A DNA stretch of 64,000 nucleotides from Rhytidiadelphus loreus (taxonomy: Eukaryota; Streptophyta; Bryopsida; Hypnales; Hylocomiaceae): positions 43,629,348 through 43,693,347 of the forward strand of contig OX344764.1 in the NCBI GenBank assembly GCA_947034895.1. Direction: 5' to 3'. The notes under the pieces are model-generated. The model worked only from the letters and a program-made list of their open reading frames with translations, was not told the origin of the DNA and did not search any database. This document shows, one piece after another, positions 34,515 to 45,830 of this stretch (positions are counted from its first letter, which is position 1; the number at the start of each line of letters is the position of its first letter). Made by a program: the position numbers and the translations under genes.

Positions 34515-35530
34515 TCACGAACGATTTGTCCGTGGCACAAGGTTGTCCAAGTTTGCGCGAGCTTGGTTTAACCTATTATTGGTCCGCTCAAAGATATCCG
34601 TGGTGTTGATTTGAACGCTCAGAGATTGTGTAAATGCGCGTTCCGTCCCGTGCTCATCATCCTAAGGTGGAATTGTCATTAGTACATATGATATTTACAG
34701 AATGGGGTACAAACAATATTAACCTAGCAAGTATATTAACTCGTGTTGTGGTATTGCACTAACCTTAATGAGTTGTAACAACAAGCATCCATTCTCAGAC
34801 TCGGAAAGTTTCTCGACATCCTCAAATTCTTCTAATAAAGCCCTGCATCTCCCGACCCCCCACATCAATGAATATTAAAACATAACAACTACATATGGGT
34901 ATTTTTAGCATATAATCTTATAATACAAGTTCTATACTAGAACAACCGAACCTGAGGTTTGTGCAATTTTTTCCTTGCCGAACCCACACATATTCTTCCA
35001 TCATGGCCCACCCCTCCCTAATGGCCTCATCAAATTTGGCTCCCCAAACAATATCGCGTGTGTTTTGTATCAAACACATCACTCGTCCTGCAGCAAATAA
35101 GCACTAATAGTGAGATGAAATGTCCACCACCAACTATCCAACTAGAAATGTTCATTAATACATGTTCATTTCATTATTCAAGGATTCAAATCACCTATAC
35201 AAAATGAAGGGCAATATTTTACTCACCCATTTTGCTGGCTTGGAAATGGCCTTTGGACTCATTGCACTGGCCATAATGAGCAAAGCAATACAATTTGTAG
35301 CCTTTCCAAAAGTCCTTAATCCTATTTCAAAGATCACAAATCAATTTCAATAGAATAGTCATTGTCATGGTGATTCTCCCACCTATTAAAAAGACATTGT
35401 CTACAATACAAGTGGATGACAATAAGGAAGTCAAAGGCAAACTAAACAAATTTTTACCGGAAATATTCATGGTCGAGAATAATTATGACTTCCTTTGAAT
35501 ACTTGCTAAATTGAACACCTGCCATTAAGC
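34515..35530 (-). CDS. Five-exon gene of unknown function
   Basis: Minus-strand exons are 35530-35458, 35321-35227, 35087-34952, 34842-34764 and 34661-34515. Every junction is GT-AG and the coding phase is continuous through all four joins (F-R|I-K, M-G|R-V, L-R|A-L, I-K|D-D). The product starts LMAGVQFSKYSKEVIIILDH, continues with KDFWKGYKLYCFAHYGQCNE, GWAMMEEYVWVRQGKN and LLEEFEDVEKLSES, and ends at TGA 34515-34517. It has about 175 residues without the 5' end; a possible upstream exon lies near 35640-35830 (ISKPFDVEGLETAIAFIVAK). I do not recognise the family. No single exon exceeds 150 bp. It lies between two GCGACTGCGGGTC clusters, probably in the same element as the 31068-32687 gene. 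Confidence 0.6.
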
Positions 35531-36009
35531 CTGTAAGGAGCCAAATAACTAATCATTAGCAATGCAAGAAGATTAAATTTGAATAGGCTACATAACAATT
35601 GAGGCCCCCCTACGTTACTATAACACCCAAAAATGAAAGAGAATCAATGAAGAACCAAATGAATCATTTTCATTTGAATTGCTAATTGTTTTAAATGTGA
35701 ATTTAGTGTACCCTTTTTTGGTGACTTCACACCCATTTGTGTGTACATCCTTATTATTCAACAACTTTGCCACAATGAATGCAATTGCCGTTTCAAGGCC
35801 CTCTACATCAAATGGCTTTGATATTCTCACTATCCTAAACTAATGGAAAAGATTTTGGATTCATTAAAGTATACAAGAAGTGTCTGTTGTATTGTTGGTT
35901 GTTTGTTGGAAACCAAAAAAACCACGAGACCTCCACAACATTGGGCCCACATTCAGCCACTACAAGGCAGGTGAACTACAAGGCACAGTTATGAAAATTA
36001 TGGACCATA

Positions 36010-36466
36010 GGCTGGAACAACCCATGAAATACCCGCGGTCGCCAGGGGCGCATGCGCTAACCCTAACACGGATACTAGGGCGACTGCGCATGGGGCGACT
36101 GCGCGTGGGGCGACCGCGGGTCCGGTCCAAGGATCCCTCGCGTCTTTCAAGGGCGACCTCGGGTCCTCGAGGGGGAAACACATTTCAAAATACCCCCTCC
36201 ATATAGGCGACTGCGGGTCAAGGAGAAAATGCAAACTCCTTGACCCGCAGTCGCCCCCTACGCGCAGTCGCCCATATGGAGGGGGAGGGAGACACCAAAT
36301 AATTTTCCGCCCTCAATCAGGGCGACTGCGCGTAGGGGGCGACTGCGGGTCAAGGTGGGAGACACCAAAAATTTCGAAAATGCAATCTCCCCCCTTCCAT
36401 CAGGGCGACTGCGGGTCCCTAGATCACTTCCAAAATCAGACCTATGGTTCTAGGGCGACTGCGGGT
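36010..36466. repeat. GGGCGACTGCGGGTCC repeat cluster 3 with hairpin
   Basis: Copies in both orientations. An inverted pair around 36206-36256 (ggcgactgcgggtcaaggag, loop aaaatgcaaa, and its complement) would form a hairpin with arms of about 20 bp. The cluster stops abruptly at 36466, where a unique gggcatgtttcac block begins. Confidence 0.8.
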
Positions 36467-36650
36467 ATGGGCATGTTTCACAAGATTAATTTTTTTTTTG
36501 GAACCCCTCTCCCTTATTGTTTCTAATTCCCTTTAATCATATGTTACTTCCTCCATTTTGTTTACAAATTCAACAAGACAAACAAATCCTAGGTTTTGCA
36601 TTAGCTCTCCAACACTCCTTTGGCAAGAAGTTCCAAATGAAAGTTTTATG
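36467..36650 (+). repeat. Monomer of a roughly 225-bp tandem repeat, left of the 3.8-kb element
   Basis: Matches 40494-40680 almost base for base (tctcccttattgtttctaat through gttccaaatgaaagttttatg). The repeat array was split by the insertion at 36651-40455. Confidence 0.85.
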
Positions 36651-37170
36651 TTGTCGTACGCGCAGTCTAGGCGTAGGTATCTTTAACACCACAAAAGCGT
36701 TAAGATGACACGAGTTATCGTCCCAAGGAATTCCAGATGTTGTCGCGATAGATAAGCTTCCGGAACTACGGATCTACCTGGAAATGACAATCCGCAGTAG
36801 GATCCGGCACAACACAAACACCAAGTTCCGGAAATATTGTCTTCCGGAATCAAATCCGGATCCACCTTGATCCGGATTCCTACTCTCACTATCCGTCACA
36901 CCGGTTTTTGGTACCTCTGTTTTACCCTCAGAGGGTCCTCACTTGCTCTTTCCGAGGGGTGGGGAACATCACCACTCAAATAACACACGTATCAACTCCT
37001 AAACAACAAACAACTATCCATCCTCAAAGTTCTCAGTCTGGTAAGGAGGAAAGATGGTCCCTCTCACAACATTCCGGGTGGCCACCCGAAAGGTAGGTCA
37101 CGCAGAGATACACCCTCACCCGTCCTTACTACAACGATACTCAGCTATTTTCCGGATCAAGCTTTCGCTT

Positions 37171-37590
37171 ACTCCTGAGGTTAGCAGACCTTCCGGTGGT
37201 TTGGGAATATTCCACTAGGCGGTTGCCGACTTCCGCACGGGACTACTCTCGAGTTCCCGGACTAGCTCCCTGACCACTACCGGATCCCACCGGATCATCG
37301 TTCCAGAGATTTAAAGGCACCATGCACAGCTCCTCACTCGCAAACTAGACTCAACCGCAAAACAACCGCGGATAGTTGGAATCCAGAACTAAAGGACTTA
37401 CTTCCTAGTTGTCGACCGTTCTTAAGGTTGGCAGACCTTCCGATGGTTTGGGAATGTTCCACTTGGCGGCTGCTGACTTCCGCACGAAACTACTCATGAG
37501 TTCCAGATTAGCTCCTTGACCACTACCGGATCCCAATGGATCACCGTTCCAGTGATTTAAAGGCACCACGCACAGCTCCTCAAGTTCAAT
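37171..37590 (+). repeat. Internal 165-bp direct repeat of the 3.8-kb element
   Basis: Blocks at about 37171-37340 and 37424-37590 share gcagaccttccg.tggtttgg, gaccactaccggatccca and gatttaaaggcacca. They lie on the 3' side of the gene, in a non-coding part. Confidence 0.75.
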
Positions 37591-38009
37591 CTACTATTCT
37601 GCAAGACACCTTCAGCCGGATCCGGATACCAACCAATCCGGATTCCTACCTTGCACACTCTCCCGGATACACCCACACAAGTAATCAAGACGCAATACGC
37701 AAGATAATGATTCCCAAGGTGTTTATTCTTGGGTGCTCAGATTGAATGACACAAAATGGAATGACAGGCCACAAGCCGGCCCGCCCTTAAAAACCAAAAC
37801 AACACGACCAAAACGGTCCAAAGAAAAAGCGGCCAACGGCCAGCTGAAAATCTGGACAATGGCCAAGTGACTGTTCCGGGAAAAATGGAAAGCCGTTAAA
37901 TTCCTAGAAATCCGGAACTACTTAGCATTCCGGATCAGCGAGTCCCACATCCGGAAAACCCGCGATGAAGACAAAATACTAAAACTAACAATCCAACTAC
38001 GCAACCTAG

Positions 38010-39929
38010 TCATTTACCCTTCCGCGCCTTCTTCGCTGATGTTCCGCCCTTCGAAATCCGGGTTGGCGCCTTCGGCCGGATCTGCTTTGTCGGGGTGGAC
38101 TTGGTTGCGGATCGGGTCCTTGGCGAATCCGGATCTGTCTCCGCATACTCCGACTCGGAAGACGAGTTCGTCACTACCTCCTCTTCCTCCGACTCGAGAA
38201 CCTCCACCGGATCGCTGTTGTTCTTCCGCCTGGTAGCCTTCTTCTTCTCTAGGTCAATGAACTCAATCGGGGTTGACGGTGGCGGCCACGGAGGAGTCTC
38301 CTGCTGCATATGTGTAAACTCCTCCGGATGGGACCGGGCCGGATTCTGAATCCCAATCGGATCCTCCATCATCGCCGTCACGTCAACAGTGGGATCCTGA
38401 ATAGGTGGGAAGAGGTTTACCGAGGTAGTTCGGGGCGTCAAAACCGGATCCGGAATCCTCCTCCCATCCGTAATCCCCTTCTGCCCCGAGGATCTTTCGG
38501 GATGCTGGGTTGACGATCGTGCTCCCAGATTCAGTTGTGTTGTCTCCTGGAACTCTCCTCCGGGTATTTCCGGAAACTCCTCCAATCCGCTGAGTGGATC
38601 GAAGTGGCCGACCAAGTGATGCATTTCCTTCAATGCGACCTCAATCCGCGCCTCGAACTCTACCAATATCTTCACAACCTTGGTTCCGGAAATGTGGCCT
38701 TCCCGGGTCATCTGGTTGTTCCAGAGCGCGGATCTGGTAATGATATCCGTTGGCGGATCGATGAGGTCTCTCAACTTCCGGACCAGCTCCGTCGCATCCG
38801 TCGCTCGTTTGTTGGCGGTGTGCATCTCCCTTTCCACCCACGTTGCACGGTTTTGAAGATGGTCGCGTTCCGCCTCCACTGCCTGGATCTGTCCCTCCAA
38901 CAGGCGGATCATCTCCGGATCCGGTCTGCTCTTGATCGCCTCCACGATCTCCGTCTCGTCTGCTACTTTTAATACTGTGCAGACTCTCCGGATCAGGGTG
39001 GCCATCCGGTCGTTGGAAGCCTTCTGACTCTGCAGCCAGGAGATTGTCGACTCGAAGATATCCAGATCCGGATCAGTGTTCCGGGATGGAACAGGATCCG
39101 GAAGCTGGTTCTTCCCTCTTGAATCTGGGTACGTGCTCTTCCGGCGGGAGTCGTGCCTCTCCGGTGAGTCATGCTCCAGTTCCGGCTTCACGTCCTCTTC
39201 CGGCTCCTCATCCGTCGGATCCGAATCCGGAGGAAGTCCGTATCGGAGTAGGCTATCTCCCTGCCGGTAGATGATATCTTCCGGACTACTGAGTACCTCC
39301 TGCTTGTGATACAAGTGGAGGAGATAAGGGCTGATGGGACTGGATTTCTTTCCCACCAAGTTTCCGGAAAGCTTATCCACTATCGACTGGATAATGAGCC
39401 CCTAGCTAACTGGTCTAGGGGCCGGTTTTCCCCTTTCCCCTAAGGCTCCAAATACCGTGTTTGTCAGCGTTACTGTAATCCGGCTGGGCTTTTCCGGATA
39501 CAGGATGGGGCTCGGAAACTCTAAGAGTCTCTGGTCCCTAGGATTCCGGCAGTCGGATGCAGTGTATCCCTCCTTCGGATCCGCCGGGTTCCGAAATCTA
39601 TCTGCGGCGAATTTCTCTGTCCGGCCGGCCCATCCGGATCCTTTAGTGGACGCGAAATAGACTCCGGCCCATATCTCTATTATCCAGGACTTTGGACGAC
39701 CCCTAACGGTTAGGTGGTACTGATTCGGAGCGCCATAGACTAGCTCGTCTATCATTTCCTCGCTCCGGATGCTCCAGGGTCTCTTCAGAAACCCTAGACA
39801 CCCCATATCCGTCAAGTCGTCCTCCAGCATCCGATGGTGTTCCGGATTCTCAGGGATTTCCGGATTGATCATCCGGGCCGTGATCCCTGACTTCCGTAGC
39901 ACACTAGGCCCTGCCATAACTACCGACAT
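38010..39929 (-). pseudogene. Long element gene, coiled-coil protein with one in-frame TAG
   Basis: ATG 39929 (MSVVMAGPSVLRK) opens a frame of about 640 codons to a stop at 38010, with one TAG at 39402-39404. N-terminal region: LTDMGCLGFLKRPWSIRSEE and YHLTVRGRPKSWIIEIWAGV, compact and tryptophan-rich. Middle: acidic and disordered. Then a helical segment (about 38600-38990; LEGQIQAVEAERDHLQNRAT). C-terminus: SPRTRSATKSTPTK to KKARKGK, basic. I do not recognise a catalytic domain. The layout (globular N-terminus, acid linker, coiled coil) resembles the 31068-32687 gene, although I see no clear sequence match. Confidence 0.6.
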
Positions 39930-40455
39930 ACTCTATCCTCACTTCCGACTCACTTCTGCTAATGTTTCCGCTAAGTTTCCGTTAAGTTTCCGTCACCTGA
40001 TCTGCTAAGTTTCCGCTAATCTTTCGTTCTATTTTCCGGTGCGATCGGCACCGGTCTCCCCTTCTCTCCCTAACGTGTTCCTATCTCACCACACTTTCAC
40101 TCACTAAGCGCCATCGCAATAATCATGCGGAGAAAGAGGAAGAATGAAGAAAACAGCGGGGGTTAAGTAGCTTTTCAGCCTAGCGTTCCCGCAAGTTCCC
40201 TAGCCGGACTAGGCCCTAGGGCCTACTCGGCCGGAACTTTCCGGTTTCTGGATTAGGGTTAAGGTTTCCGGATAGGGTTTCCGGATCCGACTGTAACCCT
40301 AATTACAGTTTAAGGTTTTCCGTAGAGCCTCTAATTCCTATTTCTGGTTTTAGGCTTCCTTCTCCCTACCCATTACGGAATTTTTGAAAATTTCTACTCT
40401 ATATAATTACTATTGTCTATTATTTCTGTTAATGTAGATATTGCGTACTCCCACA

Positions 40456-40830
40456 TATGTACATTCTAATAGTGGGGAGGTGTACATAATTAGATTTATT
40501 TGGGCATGATTCACGAGATGGTGTTTTTTTTGGGACCTCTCCCTTATTGTTTCTAATTCCCTTTAATCATATGTTACTTCCTCCATTTTGTTTACAAATT
40601 CAACAAGACAAACAAATCCTAGGTTTTGCATTAGCTCTCCAACACTCCTTTGGCAAGAAGTTCCAAATGAAAGTTTTATGTATATTCTAATAGTGGGGAG
40701 GTGTAATTAGATTTATTTGGGCATGTTTCACGAGATGGGGTTTTTTTTGGGACCTCTCCCTTATTGTTTCTAATTCCCTTTAATCATATGTTACTTCCTC
40801 CATTTTGTTTACAAATTCAACAAGACAAAA
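40456..40830 (+). repeat. Remaining monomers of the roughly 225-bp tandem repeat
   Basis: One complete unit (about 40460-40680) and a partial second (40681-40828), sharing tattctaatagtggggaggtg, gggcatg.ttcacgagatgg and tctcccttattgtttctaat. Confidence 0.85.
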
Positions 40831-41750
40831 AAGACATGATTCTGTTTTAGGTCTAAAACACTACATCTCGTGTAGGATGTGTAAGTATTTTATGTAGGTT
40901 TAAGGATTTGATTCTAGATAAAAGTTTTATTATTGTTTTCCAAGGTCTAGGGTCTAGGGTTTAGGGTTTGGGAACCCCTTCACATTGTGAGAATAATTCT
41001 TCCATTGTAAACCTCTTCATAAACTTGTGTCATAAAATTAAACCTGTGACTCTGGATTTCTGTAATTGCGTCATTGCATGGGGATTTTTTACGTGCGTAA
41101 AGCACGACCCCTAAGATCAATCATGCCAGTTAGCCCAGTCAGCAACAGCAGCGTAGAGGGACTTCATGAGGGCATGTTCTTTTGTTGCCCTTTTGCCATC
41201 TCCTTTCTCTTTTCATTCAGTATCAGGGAAGAATCTCGTCTCCAACAACTTTCCATTCTATGATTTTGATATAAATACTATGTGGAGAACGGGGTTGTAG
41301 TAGGCAGCACTGTGATAGACAGACGACACATGACGTCTAGTAGAGCCCACTCAATGTGATGGAAAGACAAATTTATGCAGCGTTGTTTGTCTTGTCTGAC
41401 AAAGTGTTTGGATTTGGTGACGTGTTGGATGTCTAACATCGCATGTCTAACAGACAATGTGTCGGATAAGCCTTTTTATAAGGTTGAACAAAAATTAGGG
41501 TTTCAAATTGTTTTATTCCATAGTAAAACATATTTGACCTACGTGGTGGCTTCTTTTGATTGTTAGAATCATGTCTAGTGATGTGGGTCCAAAAGGGGCA
41601 ATTGTAGGACCATTGATGGAGTCAAATTCAAGTTTCAAGAACAACTGTACGTCGGTGGGAAGGGTGACCGCAGGTCCTAGTTGTAACGGCAGTGGGTTTG
41701 ACTCGGGGGGACGATGCACTTATTTCTTCTAGAACGAACCACGTGTAAAC
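40831..41750. other. Stretch without a supported gene
   Basis: AT-rich, with a telomere-like ggtctagggtttagggtttggg run near 40945. Open frames are short and lack splice context. Confidence 0.5.
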
Positions 41751-41754
41751 AAGT

Positions 41755-41895
41755 GGTTTCTAATAAACAATAATTTCAACCTAAAATTTTGAGTATTGTT
41801 TACTAATGACTATAGGTTTCTATTGCCAAAATTTTCAACTCAAATAAAATCTGAAATGATTTTTAGAAGAGGTTGAAAATGAACTAAAATGGCAT
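41755..41895 (+). repeat. Fragment of the Mutator-like MITE interior
   Basis: Matches 51775-51920 (actaaaggtttctattg, aatgaactaaaatggcat). The match stops exactly where the giant-element end AAGGTCATATTC begins at 41896, so this is the insertion target. Confidence 0.7.
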
Positions 41896-42399
41896 AAGGT
41901 CATATTCATTAAATTGAGACAATATGGTCATTTTGAGATCTTAAGGCCCCTCCGTTCAAAGATTAATTGTTGAAGGCACAGATAAAAATAGGCAAATTGT
42001 TAGAAGGCTTAGAGCAATCCAACACCAAAACAATTAAGAAAGGTGAATGTGCAAAATGTAAATCCACATGAGTTGTGTAATAAGATGTAATATTTATAAA
42101 AGCCAGTCCCTTTACATTGAAGAACATGAATTTACTTGAATCAACTTCTCTCACTTCTCTATATACTTCAATTCCTAGGAAATGAAATCCCGATATATCA
42201 ATCTTGTTAAGTCTAATGATTGAATGTCTTGTGTAAAAATGTCGAGGCTATGTGCATAGAGACTAGAGAGCACTCACCTTTGCTAAAAATTGGTTTTTGT
42301 ATATGAATGACTATTCTATTAATAATAAAGATTCTTCTACAAAAAGAAAACCACTATGAAGTATGAACTAGGATCACTAGGCAAACCATCATTCTTGGA

Positions 42400-43290
42400 T
42401 TAAGAACTGCCATTTGTTGCCTCCTTGGCTGCCTCTAAGGCTTCCAACTTGGCCAATCCTCTGAAGATATCCTCGCGTCGAGAAGGCTTTGGTGATCCAC
42501 TGTCTTTACTGAAAATATTGAACATCCCCATCATCATTAAATCCTTGGCCTCTCTCTTCCGCTTTCGTTCACGTCGTGGAATCTTGGTATTGAAAAGAGA
42601 CCTAGAATCTCGAGGAGGCGACCGTGGTATCGATCTATTCATAGTGCTTATGTACGGATCGGTAGTTGTTGTCAATCGTGTGTAATTTGACCGCCGTAGG
42701 TCTCAAAGAGTCGTTTGGCAAAAAATAGGTACAGCCAAAGGCAAAGATACTCCGCCCATGGATTTAGAGGGGAACGAGATAGGAATCTCTACGAGGCGTG
42801 GAACCTGCTGTGCACTGCATACACCCACCGGTACCTTATTTATTCGATCTCCATCCTTGGGATCTATATTGAGCTCCTCACTCTGGACAGCGTGATGTGG
42901 GATTGTCACCGACAACAATACTCCATCCTCAAGACGAGAATCCATACCCTGGTCTTCGTCATCCGCATACAATTTCTTGTGCGGGATGTTTGGGATTTGC
43001 AAAGTCAGCGACTATGAACGCAATCAACTTGGGGTGGAGCTGGCCCTCTTCATTGGCGAAGGTGAGCAAATCGGGGTCCTTACCGGACTCCGACTAGGTG
43101 GGCTATCAACCACGCTTTCCTCCACATTCCCCTTCAAGAAGTCGATGGCCGCCGAAGCTGCATCGGTGGCCGAGCCCAAGAGGTAAGGTTTAGAATAGGA
43201 GGACGGCACGAAGCTCCCTCCAATCAAGCCAGACCTCATTGAAAGTGACACGTCCGATCAAGACAACTAGCTCCTTGTCAATGGTTCCCT
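42400..43290 (-). pseudogene. Disordered-protein exon, copy B (multiple stops)
   Basis: Homologous to 2732-3627, with the same SPPSRSPVRTPICSPSP and SRREDIFRGLAKLEA blocks. Three in-frame stops are present: TGA 43024-43026 and TAG 43012-43014, where copy A has CGA and CAG, and TGA at 42703-42705 beside a small indel. The first two are C-to-T changes at CG and CHG sites. The upstream intron carries two element palindromes. Confidence 0.7.
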
Positions 43291-43358
43291 CTGTTGGAGA
43301 AAATGTAGAACGGATCCTCCAACCTACAACAATGGCAGTGAACAAACATCTTTCACAA

Positions 43359-43416
43359 TTATCCTCGACCCAAAGATAACACACATCCTCCACAACTATC
43401 CTCGACCCAAAGATAA
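43359..43416. repeat. Two family palindromes in copy B
   Basis: TATCCTCGACCCAAAGATA twice, 37 bp apart, in the intron before the copy B disordered exon. Arms carry one mismatch each compared with the perfect type in the 22-kb copy. Confidence 0.85.
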
Positions 43417-43610
43417 CTCAACATAGAAGACAAACACATGTTGAACAAAATAGTACTCTCAAAAGAAGCCAAAAATCTTGATTAAATTTCAAAATTTTAC
43501 TAATTCATAAGAATGAAATGTACATAAAAATCCGTATTCACAAAAATAATGTACAATGAGTTCTATGATTGACTGAGACACTGAGAAGTCTATTTCTTCC
43601 TTTGTCTTTT

Positions 43611-44444
43611 TTATTCAATCACTAGATTCATCCCCCGCAACACGAATCGTGACTCGAATGTCTTGGCGGACATCCTCATCCCTTCCAATATATGTTGGGC
43701 TTTATCGTCGGATGCGACCAAGGGCGCCACACCTATGTGGTTCTGATCTACGAACTCACGGAGGCGTCCGAGTGGACAATCCTCGTATAGTTTCTTCAGC
43801 CACGGAATGGGAGTGCCGACGAGCACATTGTCTCTATGCATGTACGGGTTCCAACTCTCAAGATATATGCAATTCCCGTTCTCATTGAGGACACCCTTTT
43901 GCGGAGAGTCGTCAATGAGAATAGTATTGTCCTTGTTGAAGGAGTTGGGATCATGAGGGTCCAGGAACAATTCCTCATCAAGAACTTTGAAGAGCAGATT
44001 CTTCCACGGATTTCCAGCCTGATGAAGAAATTTCCCTTTGGAGGTTTCTACCCTCCTGCAGTTGTCCTGACCTTGGATGTGGTAGGGAGCCTTGCAATTT
44101 TGGAAGAGGAAATTCGCAACGGGCTCCACTGTCTTTTTGAACATGGAGCTCCAAACTACGACACGAATCGAAATCTTTGAAACCTCGTCTAAGAACTCGC
44201 GCACATTGGAACAAACGAAGACGGCCTTTGTCCCAATGAGAGTGGGAGTTCGATAGGAGAATATATTATCTCGGACTGTGTAATGTTTTTTCTTCTTATA
44301 GGGCCCTTGACCCTGGCTCTCACATAGTACTTTGTTCAAATTGAACACGATATTCAACCACTTCTGTCGCGGTTTGACCACTAACAAGGACACACTTTTT
44401 TCAAAAATAACGAATAATAAAGCAAAAAGGTGTCTTGAAAACAT
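43611..44444 (-). CDS. FCP1/NIF-type HAD-like protein, copy B (nucleophile Asp replaced)
   Basis: ATG 44444 opens an uninterrupted 277-codon frame. Its FCP1-type domain is clearly homologous to copy A from PRQKWLN onward, with RVVVWSSM and TILIDDSPQKGVLNENG kept. Motif I reads FNLNKVLC (44327-44353): the catalytic Asp of the HAD family is Asn, so classical phosphoryl transfer should be lost. The C-terminus (RFVLRGMNLVIE) matches the part of copy A beyond its TAG. The first 20 or so codons (MFSRHLFALLFVIFEK) come from the LTR-like repeat, whose TATA box lies about 105 bp upstream. It may be an expressed chimera encoding a pseudophosphatase. Confidence 0.75.
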   Translation of the reverse strand: MFSRHLFALLFVIFEKSVSLLVVKPRQKWLNIVFNLNKVLCESQGQGPYKKKKHYTVRDNIFSYRTPTLIGTKAVFVCSNVREFLDEVSKISIRVVVWSSMFKKTVEPVANFLFQNCKAPYHIQGQDNCRRVETSKGKFLHQAGNPWKNLLFKVLDEELFLDPHDPNSFNKDNTILIDDSPQKGVLNENGNCIYLESWNPYMHRDNVLVGTPIPWLKKLYEDCPLGRLREFVDQNHIGVAPLVASDDKAQHILEGMRMSAKTFESRFVLRGMNLVIE

Positions 44445-45830
44445 CGTTAAGGTTTCTTAGCCAAAAGGCCAAAGAATTCCAACATAAATTGGACCCAACG
44501 GACCCAAGTAAATACAAATGGAGGTGTTTTGAGGGGAAGAGGTGAACTTTTTATACTCTTCCGGGGCACTCTTCCCCCTTCTTTCCAACTTAAGTAATCC
44601 TATCACTTTAAATTTTCATCCTTATCCTTCAGGATTTTCATCACATTAAGGTTTTTATGGTGGTCCTAAACTCTAACTTTTGGAGTTCAACTCCAAATTA
44701 CAAACAGATTGTGTCATTGGCTTTAGAAGGCCATTTTTAGTGTGAAAGACCGTCTACCCCTTATTTCTCTCGCAAGAAACTCATCGACAACTAGCTCCAA
44801 CTAAGATCAGTAAAAAGGTAAAAATCTAACTTACGGAGTTTACCTTTTCTAACTAGGATGACTAGCTAGGGTTGTTGAGAGGAATCTAGGGAGCAAGAAA
44901 AGACTCCTTGATGACTTCGTTCCGACTTTTTGCGCTCCTGGGATGGTAGTGAACTCTACAAAAGTCTCGTTGCATTTGATATTTGGAGGAATGTTGGTGA
45001 TTCGGCTGCCTCCTACTATGAAAATACTTCAAAACTTGTTGGCACGCATTATTAACATAAAAAAATATAACTTAATTTTTAGTGAGATTTTACCACCATC
45101 CAAAAAATTTTCATTAATTTCCATTCATGGATATAAACGGTTGATCGTCCGAAAAGGGAATCTTTGCAAGTCATCTTGCAGAAACTTTTGAAACTTCTTA
45201 GGGAACCTCTCATAGAATTTCCCAAGGGGTGTACAAAGTCTTGTGTCAGTCTTGCGCACGGTCAGTAGAAAGGTAAAAATTGACCCTCCTTGATCTATTA
45301 GCATTTAAGGAATCTTCCACATGTAAGGAAATCTTGGTAAATCAATTTTGTTGTTGACTTTCTAACATGCTTCCAATCCTAAAGCACCATTTGGTGGCCG
45401 TAGATTCTTCCATGTGGCTTATCTTGAAAAAGTGACACTTGCATGCTAACAATTGGGGTTCCTAATATTTTGTCAATGGGATGGGAAAACTAAAACCTAT
45501 CTTGGAGATTTAAATAAGAATCTCTCTATCTCTTCTAAGACCAATTTAGCCAAGCATGGTCAGATGCATTGGATTTTAAGCTATTTTGGGTAAACCTCCT
45601 ACAAGTATGTTGATTCCCACTACTTCGTGGTTCTAACCTATTTACAAGTGGATTTTAGGGATTTTCTAAGGATAAAAATCTATTTATGATCAAAAGCTAT
45701 ACTAACATGTGACATGCCTATTTTGGTTCTATACTCTTTTGGGGGCTTTTGTCTAATATTATGACTTTAAATGCAATAATCTAAAAAAACAAAACTATGA
45801 GTCCCGAGTGAATTAAATTCCAAGAATTTA
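44400..45830 (-). repeat. LTR-like promoter repeat, copy 2 (inverted)
   Basis: Inverted relative of 24520-25960. The TATA box (TATAAAAAG on the minus strand, 44547-44555) points into the FCP1-like copy B gene. Homology continues past the ATG into the first codons of that gene. Confidence 0.65.

Larger units (their letters stand above)
36651..40455. mobile_element. 3.8-kb element saturated with TCCGGA, TSD TATG
   Basis: The insertion interrupts a repeat monomer. TATG occurs at 36647-36650 and 40456-40459, and removing the insert plus one TATG rebuilds the phrase gttttatgtacattctaat, nearly identical to an uninterrupted junction at 40674-40691. Ends are TTGTCGTACGC... and ...GCGTACTCCCACA, an imperfect inverted pair sharing GTACGC. 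The interior has dozens of TCCGGA/CCGGAT words in coding and non-coding parts. It carries one long minus-strand gene and no recognisable transposase, so it may depend on another element. Confidence 0.75.
41896..44380. mobile_element. Second copy (partial) of the giant-element family
   Basis: Begins with a diverged left TIR (AAGGTCATATTCATTAAAT) and stays alignable with 2276-4780: same subterminal sequence, same disordered exon, same FCP1-like gene, same order and strand. Palindromes of the giant-element family occur at 43359-43379 and 43396-43416. The matching MITE copy at 51.9 kb supplies an empty-site reference for the left junction. The right end is not in the window; homology stops near 44375 where the LTR-like repeat begins, so the copy is truncated or rearranged. 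Confidence 0.75.

Noticed and set aside
4240..39404. TAG as a reassigned or programmed read-through codon
   Set aside because: The TAG contexts differ and none matches the known TAG-CAR-YYA read-through signal. Paralogue comparison at 43012-43026 shows plain C-to-T mutation. Intact genes in the window use normal stops.
24520..45830. One 20-kb LTR retrotransposon bounded by the two promoter-like repeats
   Set aside because: The two copies are inverted relative to each other, whereas LTRs must be direct. No retroelement polyprotein lies between them.
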